Source: Phytopseudomonas seleniipraecipitans (GTDB taxonomy: Bacteria; Pseudomonadota; Gammaproteobacteria; Pseudomonadales; Pseudomonadaceae). From it: DNA of 64,000 nucleotides. The DNA lies in assembly GCF_900102335.1 (NCBI RefSeq), contig NZ_FNBM01000005.1, forward strand, positions 186,001-250,000, given 5' to 3'. The position numbers and the translations under genes were made by a program. The notes below the pieces were generated by a model. The model saw nothing but the letters and a program-made list of their open reading frames with translations, made no database searches and was not told the DNA's origin. Positions 54,587 through 63,158 of the stretch are shown one piece after another (the first letter of the stretch is position 1; every line of letters begins with the position of its first letter).

Positions 54587-55639
54587 ATGGCCGAGGTTTT
54601 AACGCACACTGATGCCCATCTATCAGTGTTGCCGGCTGATTGTCGGATCGCATTGGTGCCTTCTATGGGGCTCGGTGATGGATGCATTTACCTGGTGCTG
54701 GCGGCCAACCTGGCGCGTGCTGGCTATCAAGTAACGGTGTTGAGCAATCACTTTGGGGCGCTTAACGACTGGTTTCCGTTGTTCGAGGCTCGACCGTTGC
54801 CGGCGCCTGCGGAAACCTTTGCGGTGCTCGATGATTTCGATCTGGTCATCTCCGACCTGGGCAGCATGTTGACTCGCCATGCCGAGGCTGCCGAGGTGTT
54901 GGCCAGGCGCTATGTTTTCGTCGGTACGCTGAAAGTCGATTCACGATTCGTGCAGGAGCCGGCGGCCGATAGCCTGGCTCGACTGCCTGCGCAAAAGGCT
55001 CGTCTTCTCGGGCCCCTGGCTGCAGCCGCCGGGCCGCTGCGCTGCCTGCCGGATGATAGCGTCAACATGGTCGAGCAGGCCGTCGCCTTTTGTCGCACCC
55101 GTTTGGGGCTGGCCGAGGCCCACAGCGATATCGGGCTGCAGATGCCTTCCACACTCCGGCACCGCCGCCATGCAAAGCGGGTGATGCTGCACCCGCTTTC
55201 ATACAACGTGAAAAAGAACTGGCCGGCGCATAAGTATCTGGCCTTGGCCAGGCGCCTACGCGCAGCGGGCTATCAGCCGCAGTTCGTGCTGTCACCCAAG
55301 GAGCGATGTGACCATCTCGAGGTGTTCGCGTCCGAGTTCGAGGTTCCCGAGTTTGCAGATGCCAAAGCCTTGGCCGCCTACCTGTACGAGTCCGGTTATG
55401 TGATTGGTAACGACTCGGGGGTTGGCCATCTTGCTTCGGCGTTGGGTGTGCCGGTGCTGACCCTGTACCGCAAGCGACGCGATGGTTTCTGCTGGCGGCC
55501 CGGTTGGGGGGCCGGCCAGGTCGTGCGCCCGATCCTGTCGCTAAATTTCATGCGTGATCAATGGGCTATGTTCATGAGCGTCAATCGGGTGGCCAGGGGT
55601 TTCCAGGTTTTGATTCAAAAGGTCGGAGTGGACCAATAA
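54587..55639 (+). CDS. GT9-like heptosyltransferase-family protein
   Basis: About 350 aa. The ATG at 54587 has GGGGAG 5 bp upstream and is preferred over in-frame starts at 54563 and 54572. GT9 hallmarks: LVPSMGLGDGCIYLVLAANLA at the N terminus, MLHPLSYNVKKNWPAHKYL and the nucleotide-sugar loop GNDSGVGHLASALGVPVLTLY. It probably transfers heptose or a related sugar to the outer core. The next gene starts at its last base. Confidence 0.8.
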   Translation: MAEVLTHTDAHLSVLPADCRIALVPSMGLGDGCIYLVLAANLARAGYQVTVLSNHFGALNDWFPLFEARPLPAPAETFAVLDDFDLVISDLGSMLTRHAEAAEVLARRYVFVGTLKVDSRFVQEPAADSLARLPAQKARLLGPLAAAAGPLRCLPDDSVNMVEQAVAFCRTRLGLAEAHSDIGLQMPSTLRHRRHAKRVMLHPLSYNVKKNWPAHKYLALARRLRAAGYQPQFVLSPKERCDHLEVFASEFEVPEFADAKALAAYLYESGYVIGNDSGVGHLASALGVPVLTLYRKRRDGFCWRPGWGAGQVVRPILSLNFMRDQWAMFMSVNRVARGFQVLIQKVGVDQ

Positions 55640-56550
55640 TGAGTGGGTCTACCGCGATCACCATCGTCATTCCGGCGTACAACTATGCCAATACACTGGG
55701 GCGCACCGTTCGCTCAGTCGTGCCGCAGATGAATGATGACGATGAGTTGCTGATCATCGATGACGGTTCCAAGGATCACACGCCGCAAGTCATCGAGGCG
55801 CTGAAGGTCGAATTCCCGGGCCGGTTCACGGCGTTGCGCAAAGACAACGGTGGCCTGGCCTCTGTGCGCAATCTCGGTATTGAAATGGCCCGTCATGACT
55901 GGCTGATCTTTCTCGATGCGGATGATGAAATGGCGCCAGGCAGCCTGGCGCTGATTCGGGCGCATCTGGCAGCAAATGCTGAGTCACGAATGGTCATCGG
56001 GGGGCACTGGTCGGTCGATCAGGCGGGGCGACGCCGTCAGCACTCGCCCGACAAGCTGCCGCAGACGCCCATTCAACGGGTAAAGAGCTATCTGCTCGAC
56101 AAAACCCTGAGCATTTCCAACGGGGCCTGTGTGATGCACCGTTCGATCTTCCAAGTCGGTAACTATCCCGAGCGTTTTCGCAACGCCGAGGACATTCCGG
56201 TATTCGCGCAAACGCTCGCCGCCTACCCGGTTACGCTGCTGCCAGAACCCCTGGCGATGATCCACAAACACAGCGACAGCCTGCGTCATGATTTTGGCTC
56301 AAGCCTAGCGGGCGGGGTTGAACTGGTCGATGAGGTGTTCGGAAGATTGCCCGCAGAGTTGCAGCAGCTACGTGCCGCGTTCTACCAGCAGCGTTGCCTG
56401 TCGCTGTTTCGCAGTGCCTGCCTGGCGGGTGATCCGGTTGCCGCCAAGCAGTTCTACTGCCAGGCGGTAACAAGCGACTGGCGCGTGCTCCTCAAACTGT
56501 CTTATTTGCGCAAGGCGATCCGCCTGTGGATGGGCCGCCTGGATGGCTAA
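55639..56550 (+). CDS. GT2 family glycosyltransferase
   Basis: A 303-aa GT-A transferase with ITIVIPAYNYANTLGRTV, LLIIDDGSKDHTPQVI and the metal-binding LIFLDADDEMAPG. Later, SISNGACVMHRSIFQ and FRNAEDIPVFAQTL give the acceptor-side acidic motif. The start is an ATG overlapping the previous stop by one base; the end overlaps the ssg-like gene by 8 bp. Donor sugar unknown. Confidence 0.83.
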   Translation: MSGSTAITIVIPAYNYANTLGRTVRSVVPQMNDDDELLIIDDGSKDHTPQVIEALKVEFPGRFTALRKDNGGLASVRNLGIEMARHDWLIFLDADDEMAPGSLALIRAHLAANAESRMVIGGHWSVDQAGRRRQHSPDKLPQTPIQRVKSYLLDKTLSISNGACVMHRSIFQVGNYPERFRNAEDIPVFAQTLAAYPVTLLPEPLAMIHKHSDSLRHDFGSSLAGGVELVDEVFGRLPAELQQLRAAFYQQRCLSLFRSACLAGDPVAAKQFYCQAVTSDWRVLLKLSYLRKAIRLWMGRLDG

Positions 56551-57691
56551 AACGTTAAAAGTCCTGCAACTGCAGACCCGTTACAACGCAGCGGACACCA
56601 ACTCTGACCTGGGTGAACAGATCCTGCAGGGGTTGCCTGCGGAGCGCTTCGAGGTGGTCAATGCCTATCTTGAAGGCCGGCCGGCAGACGATGCCGTGGA
56701 CCCGCCGGGTCGCCGCCAGGTGTTCTTCGAGTTCAGCGAGAAGGACATGAGTGGTCTGCGCCGCAAGGTGCAGGCGCGCCTGCTGGCGTTCTGCCGGGAG
56801 GAACGTTTCGATGTGGTGTTGCTGCACCGCTTCAAAGCGGTCAATTTGTTCATGCACCTCAACAAGAAGCTGCGCATCGCCCGGTGTATCGGCGTATCCC
56901 ACGGTTTTGGCGAGTACGACCGCTTCTATCGACGCTGGCAGGCCAGGCGTCTGATTGATGAGTGCTGGCGTTTTGTCGGCGTATCACCGGCGGTCTCCGA
57001 TTATCTGGTCTCGTTGCGCTGCGGTTTTACCAATGCGAATACGGTCGCAATCACCAATGCCCTGGATATCGACCTTGCTGAGTCTCTTCAGCTGTCGCGA
57101 GAGCAGGCTCGGCAGGCTTTGGCGTTGCCGTCTGACGCGCTTGTCGTCGGGGCGATAGGCCGGCTGGTTCCTATCAAGGGCCATGTGCACCTCATCCGTG
57201 CGTTCTCAGCCTTGAGTGGCGAGTATTCGAACGTGCACCTGGCCATCATTGGCGGTGGTCGTGAGGAGGCGAACCTGTCGGCGCTGGTTGCCGAGCTGGG
57301 CCTGCAAACGCGTGTGCATCTCTGTGGCACTCGACCAGATGCCATGCGTTACGTGAAGGCGTTCGACGTTTTCGTCATGCCCTCGCTGCAGGAGGGGCTG
57401 GGCCTCGCGTTGCTGGAGGGTATGTGTGGTCGGTTACCTGTGCTCGGATCCGACATTCCAGCGATGCGCCCGTTGCTGGACGGGGCGCGAGGGCGCACGT
57501 TCGCACCGGGTGATGTGCCTGCGCTGACCGAACAATTGCGTGCCTGCCTGGCTGACAGCGACGAGACACGTGCGGAGCATGGCGAGCGTGCCTATCAGTA
57601 TCTGCGGCGCGAGCACGACATCAATGATTTTCGTAACAAGTACCGCGCACTCCTTGAAGGTGATCGGCCGGTTCAAGGAGCGCCAACATGA
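56543..57691 (+). CDS. ssg: Ssg-like GT4 glycosyltransferase
   Basis: A 382-aa GT-B transferase closely resembling PA5001/Ssg, needed for normal core/O-antigen and surface polysaccharide. The start LKVLQLQTRYNAADTNSDLG and RCIGVSHGFGEYDRFYRRWQ follow the Ssg pattern. The donor-binding half has VVGAIGRLVPIKGHVHL and the GT4 motif PSLQEGLGLALLEGM. It is a distant paralogue of wapH. It overlaps the next gene by 4 bp. Confidence 0.88.
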   Translation: MAKTLKVLQLQTRYNAADTNSDLGEQILQGLPAERFEVVNAYLEGRPADDAVDPPGRRQVFFEFSEKDMSGLRRKVQARLLAFCREERFDVVLLHRFKAVNLFMHLNKKLRIARCIGVSHGFGEYDRFYRRWQARRLIDECWRFVGVSPAVSDYLVSLRCGFTNANTVAITNALDIDLAESLQLSREQARQALALPSDALVVGAIGRLVPIKGHVHLIRAFSALSGEYSNVHLAIIGGGREEANLSALVAELGLQTRVHLCGTRPDAMRYVKAFDVFVMPSLQEGLGLALLEGMCGRLPVLGSDIPAMRPLLDGARGRTFAPGDVPALTEQLRACLADSDETRAEHGERAYQYLRREHDINDFRNKYRALLEGDRPVQGAPT

Positions 57692-58572
57692 CAGAGGTTC
57701 AAAGCGGGCTGCCGTTGGTTTCAGTACTGATTTCGTCCTACAACCATGCCAACTTCATCGAAGCGAGCATTCGCAGCGTATATGCCCAGGATTATCCCTG
57801 CATCGAGTTGCTGGTTGTCGACGATGGCTCGCGCGACGACAGCGTTGCGGTGATACAGCGGCTGCAAGAGGAACTCGGCTTCAATTTGCTTGTGCAGGAG
57901 AACAAGGGGCTCTGCACGACGCTGAACGAGATGATTGCGCGCAGTTCCGGGCGTTACATCGCCCCGTTGGGCTCTGATGACGTCATGCTGCCCGAGCGTT
58001 TGTCGCTGCAAGTCGCCTTCATGGAGCAGCATCCTGAAACCGGCATCTGTGCGGGTGGTATCCTGCTGATCGATGGTGAAGGCCAGCCATTGCCTGACAG
58101 GAAGCAGCGTCACCGTCCTGCACGGCGTCTCGATTTCGATGATCTGTTCATGGACCGTCAGCCCGGCCCTCCGGCCCCAACCTTGTTGTTTCGCCGTAAT
58201 GCACTTGAGGAGGTGGGTGGCTTCGATCCATCCATTCGCATCGAGGATTATTACGTAGAGCTTCGCATCGCTCATGCCGGGTACTTCATCGACATTCTGG
58301 AAGAGCCGCTTGCCCTGTATCGCGTACATGGAAACAACACGTACAAGAATCGCCGGTTGATGATCGATACCGAACTCGCCATCTACAAGCGTTTTGAAGA
58401 TCACCCGGGTTATGAAGCCACCCGCTTGCGCTACCTGAATGCAATGTTTGCAAAGGTGGCAAGTGAGGACAAGGCCCTGGCGGGCGAGTTGCTAGCCCAG
58501 ATTCCCTGGCGTTCGCGCAATCTCAAGACGCTCAAAGGATTCTGGCGCTACTGTTTCAAGCGAATTGCCTAG
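57688..58572 (+). CDS. wapR: WapR-like GT2 rhamnosyltransferase
   Basis: A 294-aa GT-A transferase resembling PA5000/WapR, the alpha-1,3-rhamnosyltransferase whose product accepts O antigen. It has PLVSVLISSYNHANFIEASI, LLVVDDGSRDDSVAVI and SDDVMLPERLSLQ, and the C-terminal pattern NNTYKNRRLMIDTELAIYKR and LLAQIPWRSRN match. Specificity is inferred. It overlaps ssg by 4 bp and converges with the kinase-like gene. Confidence 0.8.
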   Translation: MTEVQSGLPLVSVLISSYNHANFIEASIRSVYAQDYPCIELLVVDDGSRDDSVAVIQRLQEELGFNLLVQENKGLCTTLNEMIARSSGRYIAPLGSDDVMLPERLSLQVAFMEQHPETGICAGGILLIDGEGQPLPDRKQRHRPARRLDFDDLFMDRQPGPPAPTLLFRRNALEEVGGFDPSIRIEDYYVELRIAHAGYFIDILEEPLALYRVHGNNTYKNRRLMIDTELAIYKRFEDHPGYEATRLRYLNAMFAKVASEDKALAGELLAQIPWRSRNLKTLKGFWRYCFKRIA

Positions 58573-58660
58573 CAGCCGAGCGGCTGGCAGCGCGCTGGGA
58601 GATGCAGGTGCTTGTCTCTCTTCCGGCTGGTGAGCAGCCCTGCTGCAGGCGGGCGCGGTG

Positions 58661-59326
58661 TTATCGTCTCGTGGCGAGCCACTTGCCCACGTCGAGGCTG
58701 AAGCGCTCGCCGCTGCGAGGGCTGACGCTTTTGCGGTAGCCAGCCACCCACTCTTCGCGGTGCTGCTCGGTCAGCCATCCGATGTCTTCGGCATATCGCA
58801 GGATGTGCTGCAAATTGCGTCGGCGCTTCCAGGGTGCCAGCGCATTGCGCTCAAGCTTCATGTCCGACAGGTCGATCAGGCCGAAGCAGCCATCTGGTAG
58901 TAGCAGCACGTTGCCCAGGTGCAGCGAGCGAAAGTAAACGCCGGACTCATGCAGTTCGCCAAGAAAGGTCCCGAAGCGCATCACGTCCCGCGAGCGTTCC
59001 TCGGGTGTTGACTTGCGCAGGTGATTGCGCAGGGTATCGCCAGGCAGTGGTTGATAACGTACCGCACTGAGGCGGCGCTCGTTGATTATCAACACCTCCA
59101 GTACGGTCGGTGCGGTGATGCCCAGACGTAACAGGCCATTGGCATTGTCTGCAAACCGCTGCGCAGGCAGATCCCAGAGGTCGGAAGATAGCAGTCGCTT
59201 GCGCCGATAGAGCTTTAGAAACTCACCGCCCTGGAGTTGCGCGACCTTGATGCCCAAACCGTCTTCTTCGATGGTTTTGGCGTTGTCGAGCAGGGTGTCC
59301 AATTGAGCGGGTTCTATGCGCTTCAT
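58661..59326 (-). CDS. InaA-family kinase-like protein, PA4998-like
   Basis: A 221-aa kinase-fold protein. Nucleotide-lysine region: GGEFLKLYRRKRLLSS. The catalytic loop is YFRSLHLGNVLL: Ser stands where the catalytic Asp is expected, while Asn and the metal-loop LIDLSDMKL remain. I recall the PAO1 homologue as similar here, so this may be a subfamily trait rather than damage. The start overlaps the waaL stop by 4 bp, tying it to O-antigen ligation. Confidence 0.85.
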   Translation of the reverse strand: MKRIEPAQLDTLLDNAKTIEEDGLGIKVAQLQGGEFLKLYRRKRLLSSDLWDLPAQRFADNANGLLRLGITAPTVLEVLIINERRLSAVRYQPLPGDTLRNHLRKSTPEERSRDVMRFGTFLGELHESGVYFRSLHLGNVLLLPDGCFGLIDLSDMKLERNALAPWKRRRNLQHILRYAEDIGWLTEQHREEWVAGYRKSVSPRSGERFSLDVGKWLATRR

Positions 59327-60507
59327 GCTTGTGACTGCCTATGCCGAATGGAAAGAGCGCACAGCAGCGCCAGAGGTATCCAGATCAGAAACCAGCTTTC
59401 ATTGGGGCGCGAGAGGTAATTGCCACCCTCTGTCAGGCCGGCACACAGCCCGTAGATCAATAGCGCCGATGCGATCTGGAACTGTGGCTTGGCACGCAGG
59501 CGCAAGCAGCGCAAAAGCGCAAAGGCATACATGACGGCCCATAAACCAAGGCCGATCAGCCCAAGTTCGAGAAGCACGGCGAGTTCGACGTTGTGTGGAT
59601 CATGCAACAGATAACCAATCTCGGGAATGTTGAACTCGAACTTGCTCTCGTAGCCAGCGCCAAGCCAGAGGTGCTCGCCCGCCTGGCGCACCGCATCGCT
59701 CCAGAGTTCCGGACGATATGATGTGCCGCGCTGCAGCAGTATTTCAGGAAAGGCCAGGTATACCGTGCCGGCACCGACCAGCAAGGCGCCGACCAGAACC
59801 ATGGCGCGCTTTCCGCTCAGCAGCAGCATCCAGGCGCTGGTCAGGGCCAGGCCCATCAATGGCGTTCTCGAGCCTGTGGCGAGCAGCGCTGCCAGAAGAG
59901 GCAGCGTCATCAGTATTGGCAACCAGTCATGACGTTCGCTGCGTGATAGCCATGCGGCCACCCAGTACGTGCACAAGAAGCCCAGTACGTGAGATGTCAG
60001 CAATGGATTGCGCAATGCCCCGCTACCGATCAGGCGCTCACCTGGGGCAGCATGCTGCAGGAACCAAACGACATTGATTAGCGCCGCGAGGGCGCCCAGC
60101 GCTGCACCAATACGCAACGTTTTCATCAGCAACGATTCGCTTTTTAGCGCTATGAGGGCGCAGCCTGCGAACAGCATGAATACATAGAGAGGACGCTTGG
60201 CCAAGCTGCTGAAGCCGTCTTCGGCCTGGGTCCATCCCATGCTGATCAGCAACCAGGCACTCAGGGCCAGAAAACTCAATAACACCGGCTCATGCAGGAT
60301 AGGCTTGATTTGTTGGGGCGCCAGTACGAGCCCAAGCAAGGCCGGCGCCGCGAACAGTGCGTAATAGACTTTTGTATAAAGGCTCCCGTCACCAACCCAG
60401 AACATGCCCGTGATTAAAACCAGATACCCGGTTACGAGCCAGCGGCCAGCAATGAAATCATGTATTCGGGGGCGTAAGGGATTCGGCTGTGAGTTCGATA
60501 CCTGCAC
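59323..60507 (-). CDS. waaL: O-antigen ligase WaaL
   Basis: Polytopic inner-membrane GT-C enzyme that joins undecaprenyl-linked O antigen to lipid A-core in the periplasm. About 394 aa from a GTG at 60507 (GGA 7 bp upstream); a GTG at 60561 would add 18 residues. It has about 11-12 hydrophobic segments and the large periplasmic loop with LLHDPHNVELAVLLELGLIG, whose His is conserved in Wzy_C ligases. ATGSRTPLMGLALTSAW carries the conserved Arg. Wzy polymerase is the alternative, but the locus favours WaaL. Confidence 0.88.
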   Translation of the reverse strand: MQVSNSQPNPLRPRIHDFIAGRWLVTGYLVLITGMFWVGDGSLYTKVYYALFAAPALLGLVLAPQQIKPILHEPVLLSFLALSAWLLISMGWTQAEDGFSSLAKRPLYVFMLFAGCALIALKSESLLMKTLRIGAALGALAALINVVWFLQHAAPGERLIGSGALRNPLLTSHVLGFLCTYWVAAWLSRSERHDWLPILMTLPLLAALLATGSRTPLMGLALTSAWMLLLSGKRAMVLVGALLVGAGTVYLAFPEILLQRGTSYRPELWSDAVRQAGEHLWLGAGYESKFEFNIPEIGYLLHDPHNVELAVLLELGLIGLGLWAVMYAFALLRCLRLRAKPQFQIASALLIYGLCAGLTEGGNYLSRPNESWFLIWIPLALLCALSIRHRQSQA

Positions 60508-60750
60508 TAGAGGGTCCAGTGTGTTTATAAAAAAGGGCGCTATCTTAATGCATCCCCGCACAACTGCCAGCGAATGCCGTGCTAGTCTTGCCGGCTTTTT
60601 GGCCGGTACAGGCTTGGGTGCATGGGAGATCCGCCTTGCGGCAGATCAACTGCGTTGCTCAACGAGTAGTTTTCAAGCCAACCTGCCCGGCAGGCTAATG
60701 CACGATTTGTTTAATCGCGCCGTTCAATAACACCCCAGGCAGGATGCTTG

Positions 60751-61647
60751 ATGTTCAATCCCATACAGCGTTGGCGTGAACGCGGTTGGCGCTCAATCAG
60801 CGCCCAATGTTACAGCGAGACCTGGTCGCGCCTGGGCGGAAGCGTTGCTACCCATCCTCAAATTGTCTCGCGGCTTTCCGCGTTGGCCCAGATTCCCGTG
60901 CGGTATCTCGGCTGGCCGCTGGACGGCGAGCTGCAGGCTGCTGTTCCTGTATGGGGTGCGACGCTAGCCCTGTCCCGCGACGTGCTCAAGCGCGCGGGAC
61001 AGCGTGATTTGTTCGATCTCGGCAATGCCGAAGTGATCCTGCCGGTTGCCCAGGGTGCCATGGCGCCGGTACGGCAGCGCATGCGTTACGTTTCGGCGCT
61101 TCAAGAAACGAGCATCTCGACGCTGCGCAAGCAGCCCGAGGCGCTGGCAATCGCTCGGCAGCCCGAGGAGTACAGCAAGAAGTTTCGTTACAACCAGCGC
61201 CGCGAGTTGCGGATGCTGGAAGAGGCGGGCGGGCAGATATTGCCGGTTTCGCAGTTGTCGGCAGATGAGCTGGCGGCCATCTATACCGAGTTGTTCGAAA
61301 GTCGCTGGGGCTTCGCTGTGCCAGGAAAAGGACACCTTGCCGAAGTTTTCGAGGCGCTGCGTGACTTTCTATGGGGAAGTTATCTGCTACTCGACGGCAA
61401 GCCTGTTGCCGTTCAGGTTCTGTACAGGGTCGAGTCGCCAGAATGGATCAGCATCGAATACATCAATGGTGGAGTCGACCCTGCGTCCCGTGATTTCAGT
61501 CCGGGCAGCGTGCTCAGCTTCATCAACACGCAGTCGGCGTGGGAAGAGGCACGTTTGAAGGGAAAAGCATTACGCTATTCATTCGGCCGTGCCGATGTTG
61601 AATACAAGGATCGTTGGTGCAATCGCCAACCTGTTTTTCGAGTGTAA
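60751..61647 (+). CDS. mig-14: Antimicrobial resistance protein Mig-14
   Basis: A 298-aa GNAT-like Mig-14 family protein (PA5003-like), linked to cationic antimicrobial peptide resistance and virulence in Salmonella and P. aeruginosa. It starts MFNPIQRWRERGWRSISAQ, with AGGA upstream. The acyltransferase-like half contains YSKKFRYNQRRELRMLEEAGG and SFGRADVEYKDRWCNRQPV. It probably acts at the inner membrane face. The biochemical reaction is unknown. It is followed 5 bp later by dnpA. Confidence 0.92.
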   Translation: MFNPIQRWRERGWRSISAQCYSETWSRLGGSVATHPQIVSRLSALAQIPVRYLGWPLDGELQAAVPVWGATLALSRDVLKRAGQRDLFDLGNAEVILPVAQGAMAPVRQRMRYVSALQETSISTLRKQPEALAIARQPEEYSKKFRYNQRRELRMLEEAGGQILPVSQLSADELAAIYTELFESRWGFAVPGKGHLAEVFEALRDFLWGSYLLLDGKPVAVQVLYRVESPEWISIEYINGGVDPASRDFSPGSVLSFINTQSAWEEARLKGKALRYSFGRADVEYKDRWCNRQPVFRV

Positions 61648-61652
61648 AGTGA

Positions 61653-63086
61653 ATGGAAGCACGCAAGCAGCAGTTGGTACGTCGACATCGACGTAACAAG
61701 CGCATTCTCATGGTCGTGGCGTTGCCAATTCTGGTGGCCCTTGACTGGTTCGGTTCGTGGGGCACCGCGCCGGTTGTCCTGCTCCTGGCATGGATTGCCC
61801 ACGAAGCCTGGTTTTCCGACCATCTGTTCTATTCGCCTAAAGATGACTATCACTACGACTTTCCAGCAGACAGCCTGAGCCTCTCGGTACGGATCGGGCG
61901 CGACGGAGTTGTGTCTCCCGCCACGGCTTCATTGCCTGGCACTGCAGATACCCTGATGTTGGCCGTGCATATTCGCAGTAGCTGGCTGGGACGTTGGCTC
62001 GACCCGAATGTGCTGGTTGGAGAGGGCGTGCATCGCGATCGCCAGGATTTCGAAAGGAGTGTGAACGGGGTGCGATTCGTCAACCTGTCCGGTTGCCTGG
62101 ATTCGCTTCGCGATGGTCGTCTTAGAGTGCGAGGCCGTTTCTGCAGGTTATCCAGCGAGGCCACCCTGCATTGCTTCAGCAACCCCGATTACGCCGGGCG
62201 CCGGGTGATGGTCATCGCGCCACACGCCGACGATGCCGAGTTAGCCGCGTTTGGTCTTTACAGCCGCTGTATAGAGGCGTCCATCGTGACCCTCACGCAG
62301 GGGGAAATCGAGGCGAAGTTCTATCGGCGTCTCGGGCTGAGCGATACGGCGGCTGCGCGCTTGAAAGGGCGCTTACGCAGTTGGAGCAGTCATACCGTGC
62401 CGCTCTGGGGCGGTGTGCCGCCCAGCCACTGCGTCCAGTTGGGGTACTACTGCATGCAACTGACGAAGATGGAAGGCGAGCCTTGTATGCCGTTTGCTTC
62501 AAGGGAGTCCGGTGACTCCGACATCCGTAGCGTAAGGCGCTTCAATCCATTCAAGTTGCCCGGTGATGTCGATGGGTTACCCACCTGGAGCAACCTGGTG
62601 GCCGATATGGCTGCTTTGCTGAAGCATTTCCGGCCCGAGGTCGTGGTGCTGCCCCATCCGCAGCTGGATCCGCATCCTGACCATATTCAGTCCAGTCGGC
62701 TCCTGCATCAGGCTATCGAGCTCAGTGGGTGGCGTCCGGATGTGCAACTGCTGTACGCCAATCACCTTGTCGACAACGACCGTTGGCCAATGGGCCCTGC
62801 TGGCAATGGAGTGGCATTGCCTCCCTGTATCGAGGCGTTGCCTGCCGACATGCTGTGGAGCCCGCTGCTTGACGACCAGGTGCTGGTCGACAAGAGTCAG
62901 GCGCTGGCGATGCAGCACGATCTGCAAGCGCCGCTACCCTTCAAGAAGCGTTTGCGCCGCTTCATTCAGTGGTGTCTGGCCGCTCGCCGCTGGCCTTTAG
63001 AGGGGGAGGATGAATTCTTCCGCAAGGCGGTACGGCGGCACGAGCTTTTTTGGGTACGGCCTCTGGAACGCGACGTATCGCAGTAG
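61653..63086 (+). CDS. dnpA: PIG-L family de-N-acetylase DnpA
   Basis: A 477-aa PA5002-like protein. The N terminus has one or two transmembrane helices (about 15-50), then the LmbE/PIG-L zinc motif in VIAPHADDAELAAFG (about residues 187-201). A second metal-ligand motif is HPQLDPHPDHIQ. PAO1 DnpA affects fluoroquinolone persistence and is thought to de-N-acetylate a sugar in LPS; the substrate is unproven. The ATG lies 5 bp after mig-14. Confidence 0.92.
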   Translation: MEARKQQLVRRHRRNKRILMVVALPILVALDWFGSWGTAPVVLLLAWIAHEAWFSDHLFYSPKDDYHYDFPADSLSLSVRIGRDGVVSPATASLPGTADTLMLAVHIRSSWLGRWLDPNVLVGEGVHRDRQDFERSVNGVRFVNLSGCLDSLRDGRLRVRGRFCRLSSEATLHCFSNPDYAGRRVMVIAPHADDAELAAFGLYSRCIEASIVTLTQGEIEAKFYRRLGLSDTAAARLKGRLRSWSSHTVPLWGGVPPSHCVQLGYYCMQLTKMEGEPCMPFASRESGDSDIRSVRRFNPFKLPGDVDGLPTWSNLVADMAALLKHFRPEVVVLPHPQLDPHPDHIQSSRLLHQAIELSGWRPDVQLLYANHLVDNDRWPMGPAGNGVALPPCIEALPADMLWSPLLDDQVLVDKSQALAMQHDLQAPLPFKKRLRRFIQWCLAARRWPLEGEDEFFRKAVRRHELFWVRPLERDVSQ

Positions 63087-63158
63087 CAGCCTGGCATCTC
63101 GGTGGCTGTGGCCGATATGCTATTCTCGCCGCCGATTTTGAAATTCCGGAGTTTCAGC

